A program made the translations under genes and the position numbers. 10,254 bases of DNA from GCA-2719315 sp964448645 (GTDB lineage: Bacteria; Bacteroidota; Bacteroidia; Flavobacteriales; Flavobacteriaceae): NCBI GenBank assembly GCA_964448645.1, contig CAYUZY010000072.1, forward strand, positions 1-10,254, given 5' to 3'. The notes beneath the pieces were generated by a model. The model did not search any database, had not been told where the DNA came from, and worked only from the letters and a program-made list of their open reading frames with translations. Numbering within the stretch: the stretch's first letter is position 1; every line of letters starts with the position of its first letter. This document shows, piece by piece, positions 1-5,687 of this stretch.

Positions 1-448
1 AAGTTCTATCTCCATATTTGTTATTTCCAATCTTTAGACCACTAGCAGGGATGCCTTTATATCGAACCGTAAATTTATTTCGTTCATTTATCACTGAGGT
101 CTTATCAAAATATACCCATAGTTCATCGTTTTTATGTGTAAATTTTAGTTGATTTTTATTTGATTTTACACTCTCTACAGACATTCCTTTGTTATCAAAT
201 TTAACAGAAACATTAATTAGATCTAGTCTAACTTTTTGAATGCCGGAATCTAGAAAACGAAAATCAACTGTGGTTTCACAAATTATTTCATCTGTATCAT
301 CTGAAAGATTAATCTCGAAAATATAATTAAGAATATCAATTTTAGAATTTTTCGGATAAGGATCAATATTTGCAAATAACACATGATTAAAAAAAGAGAG
401 TATTGTGAAACTAAGTGCTTTAATAATGTTGTTTTTGAAGATTTTCAT
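1..448 (-). CDS. M1-family zinc aminopeptidase, N-terminal part (runs off the left edge)
   Basis: The reverse strand is open from an ATG at 448-446 to base 1, giving the first 149 residues and no stop. Residues 1-26 look like a signal peptide: Lys-rich start, hydrophobic core, cleavage after LFA, so the enzyme is probably exported. The mature part begins with a YPKN segment followed by IDILNYIFEINLSDDTDE. It ends in a KGIPASGLKIGNNKYGDRT segment, as in the N-terminal beta domain of Bacteroidota M1 peptidases. The catalytic HExxH zinc site lies in the missing part, so activity cannot be judged here. The family removes N-terminal amino acids from peptides. The gene diverges from the rightward row starting at 588, with 139 bases between them. 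The family call is confident; substrate and full length are not visible. Confidence 0.85.
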   Translation of the reverse strand, partial: MKIFKNNIIKALSFTILSFFNHVLFANIDPYPKNSKIDILNYIFEINLSDDTDEIICETTVDFRFLDSGIQKVRLDLINVSVKFDNKGMSVESVKSNKNQLKFTHKNDELWVYFDKTSVINERNKFTVRYKGIPASGLKIGNNKYGDRT

Positions 449-453
449 AGTTT

Positions 454-482
454 ATAATTGATAATAAAACAGCATAATTGAT
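454..482. repeat. Nine-base direct repeat ATAATTGAT, two copies 20 bases apart
   Basis: ATAATTGAT occurs at 454-462 and again at 474-482, so the copies sit about two helical turns apart. An inverted seven-base partial copy (ATCAATT) lies at 520-526. The pair is immediately upstream of the leftward aminopeptidase start at 448 and within the divergent promoter region. This spacing would suit a regulator binding one helix face. The sequence is all A/T-rich, so chance is a real alternative. No regulator gene is in the window. Confidence 0.3.
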
Positions 483-547
483 TTCTGTTTTAAAAATCTT
501 TAATTTATAGAACTAATGTATCAATTTTATCTAAAATTTTAAATTAT

Positions 548-575
548 CCCTCTAATAAATTTAGGGGGTTTTTTT
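548..575 (+). terminator. Terminator-like hairpin with T-run, upstream of the 61-residue gene
   Basis: CCCTCTAA (548-555) pairs with TTAGGGGG (561-568) over eight base pairs, one of them G-U, around a five-base TAAAT loop. Seven Ts follow at 569-575. This is a textbook intrinsic terminator on the plus strand, and G/C-rich stems are rare in this window. No plus-strand gene precedes it, since 1-448 is coded leftward. It must therefore end a short leader or small RNA starting within about 449-547, attenuate the gene at 588, or be a relic. On the minus strand the same bases give no T-run. Confidence 0.55.
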
Positions 576-584
576 ATCTTTAAT
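557..584 (+). repeat. Copy 1 of a G5-T6 repeat flanking the 61-residue gene
   Basis: The core TTTAGGGGGTTTTTT is identical to bases 775-789. Flanks are similar in both copies: AA before the core with one mismatch, and A-x-x-TTTAAT after it. This copy overlaps the right arm and T-run of the hairpin at 548-575 and ends four bases before the GTG start. Confidence 0.55.
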
Positions 585-587
585 AAT

Positions 588-773
588 GTGAAAACCTTAA
601 TAAAAAAATTATTTTTTTACTTTCTGTTATTTACAGGGATTATTCTTTCAACATCTCATTTAGGTGATAATTATATGGGAATAAGTGATGAAGAAGGATA
701 TTTATTAACTATTGGAATAGTTTGTTTAACTGCTTTTATTTTGGAATATCTAATTCCAACTTTAAAGAAATAA
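588..773 (+). CDS. Small two-helix inner-membrane protein, unknown function
   Basis: This encodes 61 residues beginning at GTG. The only upstream in-phase ATG possibility is closed, because ATG at 586 is followed directly by TGA. The protein starts with a basic MKTLIKKLF and has a first hydrophobic helix at about residues 8-24. A short polar loop (about 25-36, with acidic SDEEG) follows, then a second helix at about 38-56 and a basic end (LKK). This suggests a membrane hairpin with both ends in the cytoplasm. No family was recognised. It sits 13 bases after the terminator-like hairpin and 47 bases before the next rightward gene. Evidence for a real gene is the good membrane-protein composition and lack of an overlapping gene. 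The GTG start and small size keep confidence moderate. Confidence 0.55.
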   Translation: MKTLIKKLFFYFLLFTGIILSTSHLGDNYMGISDEEGYLLTIGIVCLTAFILEYLIPTLKK

Positions 774-800
774 CTTTAGGGGGTTTTTTGTACATTTAAT
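772..800 (+). repeat. Copy 2 of the G5-T6 repeat flanking the 61-residue gene
   Basis: TTTAGGGGGTTTTTT at 775-789 repeats the core at 560-574, and a TTTAAT tail follows at about the same distance. There is no matching C-rich arm upstream, so this copy cannot form the hairpin of the first and is not a terminator as it stands. It begins at the stop codon of the 61-residue gene and ends 20 bases before the next start. Confidence 0.55.
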
Positions 801-820
801 TTTTAAAAAAAACTAATGCA

Positions 821-1213
821 ATGAAAAATATTATAATTTCTTTTTTTATTCTTTTTTCAACTTTTCTTTTTGCACAAAATAAAGAAAGACTAAGTGTTCA
901 CTATTTTGATCTTCCTTCAGACAAAGAAGCTGCATTTATGAAATGGACAAAAAAGATGAATTTAATTCTTGAAAATGAAGGTTTTGGGAAGGATTTTTAT
1001 AAAGTTTATAAAGTTAAAAGTGATGATAAAGCAAAAACTTTTAGATACTTTAGAATCAGTTCTTATACGAGTGACAAACATTATGAAATGACCCATAACT
1101 TAGGTGACAGTTATGATAAGCATCTTGATGCTTTTTGGGATAGTGAGTTAGGCGATTTTTTCTCAATGGATGACAAAACTCATATTTATAGAAAAGTTTA
1201 TAAAGTTGAATAA
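821..1213 (+). CDS. Exported 130-residue protein, possibly a dimeric alpha/beta-barrel fold
   Basis: The ATG at 821 opens a clear signal peptide (MKNIIISFFILF followed by STFLFAQ), with cleavage probably next to the AQ at residues 18-19. The mature domain is about 110 residues, rich in Lys, Asp and aromatic residues. By eye it runs strand (SVHYFDLP), helix (about 34-53), two strands (FYKVYKV and FRYFRIS), helix (about 86-104) and a final strand (IYRKVYKV). A beta-alpha-beta-beta-alpha-beta order is typical of ferredoxin-like dimeric barrels such as antibiotic-monooxygenase or NIPSNAP-type domains. That fold is my inference and no family motif was identified. An ATG-CAA-TGA mini-ORF at 816-824 overlaps the start. 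It lies in a rightward row with the genes at 588 and 1274; its partner or substrate is unknown. Confidence 0.75.
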   Translation: MKNIIISFFILFSTFLFAQNKERLSVHYFDLPSDKEAAFMKWTKKMNLILENEGFGKDFYKVYKVKSDDKAKTFRYFRISSYTSDKHYEMTHNLGDSYDKHLDAFWDSELGDFFSMDDKTHIYRKVYKVE

Positions 1214-1273
1214 TATTAAAAAGGTTTAAGAGCTTCTTATAATTATTAAATAAATTCTTTTAAATAAAATGAA

Positions 1274-2251
1274 TTGAAAGACTTCTTGAAAATAAATTTC
1301 ATTTTACTTTATATTATTACCGCGAGTGTTAGTGGTCAATTTCATCGAGAGCTCGTTAGTTTTGAAAGTGCAAATCCTTTTTCACTCAGTGATATTATAA
1401 CAGCTCTAGATGAACAAGAAAAGCAAAGAGTTTTTGGCCAACTAACAATTCCTATAGACAGTTTGAATCCTGATAAAAAATATCCATTAATTATAGGAGT
1501 TGCGGGAAGTAGAGGCTGGAAAAAACATCACCTTGATTATATTAAAATGTATCAGGAGCATGGTTTTGCAACATTTGAATTAAATAGTTTTAAAAGCAGA
1601 GGAATAACCTCTACAGTAGGTTCTCAAGATCAGGTAACTACAGCTGCTATAATACTTGATTCATATCGTGCGCTAGAGACCTTAGCTCAGCACTATAATA
1701 TTGATAGAGATAGAGTTGCAATTACCGGTTGGAGCTTAGGAGGAGGAGTAACACTTTTTTCTGGCTGGGAGCTCTTAAGAAATAGTATAACAACCGAATA
1801 TAGTTTTGCTGCACATTTGGCTTTTTATCCACCATGTTTTATAAATCCAGAAAACTTGTCTTTTACTAAAGCCCCCATGCACATATTAATTGGAGAAGAT
1901 GATAACTGGACCCCAGCATCTCCCTGTAAAAATTTAGTAAGTAAGTTGTCCAAAAACATTAACATTGGGATTACTATTTATCCTGATGCACATCATGGAT
2001 TTGACAGTGAAGAACCTGTTCATAGAAATGAAAGAGGTTATAGCTTTAAAGATTGTCTGTTTGACTTAACTTCAGAAGGAGATGTTCTGATGAATTATCT
2101 AAGAATACCAATGTCTAATCCAATTCTTCAAAAAGTTGGCTTATTATTTTGCGTTGAAAGGGGTGTAGATATTGGGGGGAATCCAGAAGCAAGAAAAAAA
2201 GCATTAGCATTTGCCAAAAACTTTATGAAACGCGTGTTGCTGAACCAGTAA
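1274..2251 (+). CDS. Exported alpha/beta hydrolase of the dienelactone-hydrolase type
   Basis: A 325-residue serine hydrolase. The start is TTG at 1274, because the nearby ATG at 1269 reads ATG-AAT-TGA. The TTG start also supplies the full signal peptide (MKDFLKINF, hydrophobic core, ending near SGQ at 20-22). The catalytic triad is visible: Ser154 in the GWSLGG nucleophile elbow, Asp210 in GEDDNWTP, and His241 in DAHHGFD. An oxyanion-side VAGSRGWKKHH segment is at 76-86. These motifs match the dienelactone hydrolase family, which cleaves ester or lactone bonds; several such proteins in Bacteroidota are exported. Substrate is unknown. Its sequence is visibly less A/T-rich in several stretches (for example 1741-1920) than genes to the right. 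It converges on the epoxide-hydrolase-like gene with only five bases between stops and no obvious terminator. Confidence 0.85.
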   Translation: MKDFLKINFILLYIITASVSGQFHRELVSFESANPFSLSDIITALDEQEKQRVFGQLTIPIDSLNPDKKYPLIIGVAGSRGWKKHHLDYIKMYQEHGFATFELNSFKSRGITSTVGSQDQVTTAAIILDSYRALETLAQHYNIDRDRVAITGWSLGGGVTLFSGWELLRNSITTEYSFAAHLAFYPPCFINPENLSFTKAPMHILIGEDDNWTPASPCKNLVSKLSKNINIGITIYPDAHHGFDSEEPVHRNERGYSFKDCLFDLTSEGDVLMNYLRIPMSNPILQKVGLLFCVERGVDIGGNPEARKKALAFAKNFMKRVLLNQ

Positions 2252-2256
2252 ATCTT

Positions 2257-3126
2257 TTAATTTTTTAAATGATTTAAAATTTCCTTAGATATTAAATCAA
2301 ATGAATCTTGTATTAGCCAATGTGAAGCTTTTATTTTTAATAGTTTATAAGGAGCATAAACATAATTTTTAGTTTCATCTATAGCCTTTTCTCCAATCGC
2401 CATATCCTTTAATCCATATATCATTAAGATTGGAACAGTAATCTTTCCAATTTTTCTTTTTCCCTTAAAATTATTAGCTCTATACCAATTTAAAGCAGTT
2501 GTTAAAGCGCTTTTTTGACTAAAAACTTTTATATAACTATCAATTTCATCTTTATCACTGCTTCTCCATAAAGATTTTAAATTTTTATAATTTAAAATTT
2601 TAAAATAAAATTCAGGAATAAACTTGAGCCTGAACCATTTTAGATAAAAGCTTTTTTTTCTTTGAATTTTATCATTATTAATTGCGTGACCAAATGCATC
2701 TAAATGAGGAACTGAAAGGGGAGTGTAGGTGATTATTCTCTTTCTATAGAAGGAGCATAAAAACCATCCTATAGCAGAACCCCAATCATGCCCCACTAAA
2801 TGAAATTTTTCGATATTAAAGGCATTGGCAATATCAATAACATCTTGAGCTAATTTATCTATTTTATATTCTTTTAAACTTAATGGTCTTGCTTTAGGAC
2901 TGTATCCTCTTTGATCTGGCGCAATAACCTTATGATTGTTGTTTGATAAAAATTTAATTAATTTACTCCACATTTTAGATGTTTCTGGAAATCCATGAAG
3001 CAACATTACAACAGAACCAGAATTATTCAATCCATTTACTCTACATTTAAATATTAAATCTTTTTTAATATATACCTCAGCTAATTTTTCATTATCCTCA
3101 GTATAATATTTAATTTTATTTTCCAT
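2257..3126 (-). CDS. Alpha/beta hydrolase, epoxide-hydrolase type
   Basis: 289 residues from the ATG at 3126, with no signal peptide, so probably cytoplasmic. It shows the order expected for soluble epoxide hydrolases: HGFPETSKMW (44-53) for the oxyanion hole, APDQRGYS (69-76), then VGHDWGSA (111-118) with the nucleophile Asp114 in place of serine. The charge-relay Asp241 is in YGLKD and His269 in KASHW. Tyr215 in LNWYRANN fits the cap-domain tyrosine that activates the epoxide; a partner tyrosine would lie near 174-180 (FYFKILNY). The Asp nucleophile with this lid favours epoxide hydrolase over haloalkane dehalogenase or esterase, but fluoroacetate-type dehalogenases share much of the pattern. 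It stands alone on this strand, diverging from the permease at 3295 with 168 bases between. Confidence 0.85.
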   Translation of the reverse strand: MENKIKYYTEDNEKLAEVYIKKDLIFKCRVNGLNNSGSVVMLLHGFPETSKMWSKLIKFLSNNNHKVIAPDQRGYSPKARPLSLKEYKIDKLAQDVIDIANAFNIEKFHLVGHDWGSAIGWFLCSFYRKRIITYTPLSVPHLDAFGHAINNDKIQRKKSFYLKWFRLKFIPEFYFKILNYKNLKSLWRSSDKDEIDSYIKVFSQKSALTTALNWYRANNFKGKRKIGKITVPILMIYGLKDMAIGEKAIDETKNYVYAPYKLLKIKASHWLIQDSFDLISKEILNHLKN

Positions 3127-3294
3127 AAACCCAATAAAATTCTAATCTAACACTTTTATTTATAAAGAGATGTGCCTTATATTAAAAACAAACTCTATTT
3201 AACATAATATAAATTATAGTTTTATTTATTTTAAATCAATAATGATATATAATTATGTTTTTGTCTAATACTCGTATATTCATTTAATAATCAT
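3127..3294. other. Divergent intergenic region, likely promoters for both flanking genes
   Basis: These 168 bases separate the leftward epoxide-hydrolase-like gene from the rightward permease/Rieske unit, so promoters in both directions should lie here. The sequence is almost entirely A/T. I looked for the Bacteroidota pattern TTTG, about 19 bases, TAnnTTTG. The only approximations are poor: for example TTTTTG at 3258-3263 with TATATTCA at 3275, spaced too closely. No convincing hairpin, operator or riboswitch was seen. Confidence 0.4.
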
Positions 3295-4572
3295 ATGAAT
3301 TTAAATAAGAATAATAATTTAGGGTTCTGGTCAAGTACTTCACTAGTAGTTGGTAATATGATAGGATCAGGAATATTTCTTCTTCCTGCAAGCTTGGCAT
3401 TATATGGACTAGTTAGTATTATTGGTTGGTTATTTGCTTCAATTGGAGCAATATTATTAGCTATTGTTTTTGGAGAACTCTCTAAAATATATAATAAGGA
3501 ACCAGGAGGTCCTTATAAATTCACAAGAAATGTTTTTGGTAAATTCCCTGCATTTCTTGTTGCTTGGGGATATTGGATTTCTATTTGGTCCACAAATACA
3601 GCTATTGTTGTTGCTTTTTTAGGATATTTAAGTGTTTTTATTCCCTCTCTTAATACATCTCCCTTATATTCAATAATTACTGGTTTATCGATTATATGGC
3701 TATTAACGTGGATAAATTCCAAAGAGATAAAAACTATTGGTTTTGTTCAAAAAATAACTGTAATATTAAAGGTAATTCCTATCATTTTAGTGGGTATTAT
3801 AGGAATCTTCTTTATTGATTTTAATAACTTTTACTTACTAGAAATAGGCAATGATTTTAGTTTTAATTCAATAACAGTTACTACTACTCTTACCTTTTTC
3901 GCATTTTTAGGAATGGAAAGTGCTACAATTCCAAGTGATAAAATATATAAACCTAATAGTATAATTAAAAAAGCAACATTATATGGAACAATATTTACTA
4001 TAATAATTTATATACTAAGTAGTATTTCTATAATGGGAATAATACCACCCTCTACTCTAGCCCAATCAAGTGCTCCATTTGCTGATGCTGCAGAAATTAT
4101 AGCAGGAGGTTATTCAAGAAAAATGGTTGCTTTAGGAGCTATAATAGCTACTATAGGAGCATTGAATGGTTGGATATTAATACAAGGTCAAATACCTATG
4201 GCGGCATCTAAAGATAAATTATTTCCTAAGTTTTTTTCAAAAACTAATAGTAATAATTCTCCTATTCTTGGAATTATATTATCTAGTTTATTAATCTCTA
4301 TTCTGTTGTTATTTAGTTATTCGAAAACTTTAGTAGAAGCATTTACTTTTATGATTAAACTGTCTACTTTATCAGTTATAACTCCCTATTTGTTCTCAAC
4401 AGCAAGCTTAGCAGTATTATCAAAAAGAAAATTTTATCGACTAATAATTTCTTTTTTAGCATTTATTTTTTCAATTTGGATAATAATTGGTTGTGGAATA
4501 GAAACTATTAAATTAGGAATGATTATGTTAATTGCAGGAATTCCCTTTTATTTTTGGTTTAAAAGAAAATAA
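3295..4572 (+). CDS. APC-superfamily amino acid/amine permease, AdiC-like
   Basis: A 425-residue inner-membrane transporter with about twelve hydrophobic helices. The unwound helix-1 motif is VGNMIGSGIFLLP (19-31), followed by EPGGPY (69-74) and MESA (207-210). From memory of E. coli AdiC, the arginine/agmatine antiporter, the two align almost without gaps. Several substrate or gating positions are then shared at the same numbers: Tyr93, Asn101, Glu208 and Trp293 (in NGWILIQGQ). AdiC Trp202 is Phe202 here, and its Cys97 is Ser97. This supports the basic amino acid/polyamine antiporter branch, but the substitutions mean arginine/agmatine should not be assumed. The start ATG at 3295 follows the intergenic region directly. 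The Rieske gene begins four bases after the stop, so the two are almost certainly co-transcribed and may share a substrate. Confidence 0.88.
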   Translation: MNLNKNNNLGFWSSTSLVVGNMIGSGIFLLPASLALYGLVSIIGWLFASIGAILLAIVFGELSKIYNKEPGGPYKFTRNVFGKFPAFLVAWGYWISIWSTNTAIVVAFLGYLSVFIPSLNTSPLYSIITGLSIIWLLTWINSKEIKTIGFVQKITVILKVIPIILVGIIGIFFIDFNNFYLLEIGNDFSFNSITVTTTLTFFAFLGMESATIPSDKIYKPNSIIKKATLYGTIFTIIIYILSSISIMGIIPPSTLAQSSAPFADAAEIIAGGYSRKMVALGAIIATIGALNGWILIQGQIPMAASKDKLFPKFFSKTNSNNSPILGIILSSLLISILLLFSYSKTLVEAFTFMIKLSTLSVITPYLFSTASLAVLSKRKFYRLIISFLAFIFSIWIIIGCGIETIKLGMIMLIAGIPFYFWFKRK

Positions 4573-4576
4573 GGAA

Positions 4577-5665
4577 ATGGAAAAATACTATGTAAACCCT
4601 AATATTGAAGAAGCTAAAACTTTACCTTCATCGTTTTACAAATCCTCTGAAACTTTTTCAAATGTTAAGGATAATATATTTTTAAAATGCTGGCATTTTA
4701 TTGGTGATGAAAATAGTTTAATTCCACTTTCAAAAAGTGCATACCCATTTATTTTATTAGATAATTTTCTTAGTGAACCATTAGTTTTAATTAGAAATGA
4801 AAAAGATGAAATTAAATGTTTTTCTAATGTATGCACTCATAGGGGGAATATTGTTATTAATGATCCAGGAAAATATAGAAATTTAGTATGTGGATACCAT
4901 GGAAGAAAGTTTGATTTAAATGGAAAATTCATGTCCATGCCTGAATTTCAAGATGTAAAGGACTTTCCTACTACATGTGATCATTTACACGAATTTAGAA
5001 TTGAAAGTATAGGACCGTTTTTATTTGCAGGAATTAATCCAAAATTTGAGATTAGCGATATAATTAAAATTATTAATGAAAGGATTAGTTTCCTTCCAAT
5101 TAATCAATTCAAACTAGATAAAAATAAGAGCAAAGATTATTTAGTAAATTCTAATTGGGCTCTTTATTGTGATAATTACTTAGAAGGGTTTCATATTCCT
5201 TTTGTTCATGATGATCTTAATGATGTTCTGGATTATGGTAATTACGAGACAATTGTATATGATAAAATGAACCTTCAAATAGGTTATACAGACTCTAGTG
5301 AAGAAGTTTTTGATTTGCCAAATGATCATCCTGATTATGGAAAAAATGTTGCAGCATACTACTATTGGATTTTCCCAAATTTCATGTTTAACTTTTACCC
5401 ATGGGGTTTGTCAGTAAACATTGTTAAACCAATATCAATTAACCAAACAAAAGTATCTTTTAGATCTTACATTTATGATGAATCCAAATTAAATAAAGGA
5501 GCTGGAGCTATTTTAGATAAAGTAGAAAGAGAGGATGAAATTGTTGTTGAGGGTGTTCAGAAAGGAATTAGTTCCTCTTTTTACAAAGCAGGGCGCTTCT
5601 CTCCTACTAGAGAAAAAGGCGTGCATCATTTTCATAGGCTTTTAGCTGAATTTCTAAATTCATAA
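4577..5665 (+). CDS. Rieske non-heme iron oxygenase, alpha subunit (quaternary-amine-oxygenase-like)
   Basis: 362 residues from the ATG at 4577. An in-frame ATG at 4532 would add 15 residues lying inside the permease gene and is unlikely. The Rieske [2Fe-2S] ligands are Cys86-x-His88 (VCTHRG) and Cys105-x2-His108 (VCGYHG). The catalytic domain has CDNYLEGFHIPFVH (198-211), giving iron ligands His206 and His211; the third is probably Asp320 in EREDEIVVEGVQ. Between the Rieske site and the iron, most family members have a bridging Asp where Glu203 stands. As I recall, carnitine monooxygenase CntA also has Glu there. The DNYLxG segment recalls choline monooxygenase. The reaction is probably O2- and electron-dependent hydroxylation or N-demethylation. 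No reductase or ferredoxin partner is in the window. The substrate is unknown; the AdiC-like permease four bases upstream suggests a cationic amine. Confidence 0.88.
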   Translation: MEKYYVNPNIEEAKTLPSSFYKSSETFSNVKDNIFLKCWHFIGDENSLIPLSKSAYPFILLDNFLSEPLVLIRNEKDEIKCFSNVCTHRGNIVINDPGKYRNLVCGYHGRKFDLNGKFMSMPEFQDVKDFPTTCDHLHEFRIESIGPFLFAGINPKFEISDIIKIINERISFLPINQFKLDKNKSKDYLVNSNWALYCDNYLEGFHIPFVHDDLNDVLDYGNYETIVYDKMNLQIGYTDSSEEVFDLPNDHPDYGKNVAAYYYWIFPNFMFNFYPWGLSVNIVKPISINQTKVSFRSYIYDESKLNKGAGAILDKVEREDEIVVEGVQKGISSSFYKAGRFSPTREKGVHHFHRLLAEFLNS

Positions 5666-5687
5666 TTATATTTAGTAATTCATGTTT

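Noticed and set aside
741..759. Perfect seven-base-pair hairpin TTGGAAT/ATTCCAA
   Set aside because: It lies inside the 61-residue gene and is not followed by a T-run, so there is no sign that it acts as a terminator or regulator.
2252..2280. A/T hairpin between the convergent hydrolase genes as a bidirectional terminator
   Set aside because: The stem is only A-T pairs of about six bases and lies within the coding end of the leftward gene.
3254..3290. Bacteroidota-type promoter (TTTG and TAnnTTTG) before the permease
   Set aside because: Matches are partial and the spacing is wrong; in such A/T-rich sequence similar matches occur everywhere.
3513..3722. Minus-strand open frame within the permease gene
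   Set aside because: It is a shadow of a strongly supported membrane-protein gene and has no start context or recognisable product.
4532..4576. Upstream in-frame ATG that would lengthen the Rieske oxygenase by 15 residues
   Set aside because: It lies inside the permease gene, encodes non-family sequence, and a well-placed ATG at 4577 follows the permease stop by four bases.
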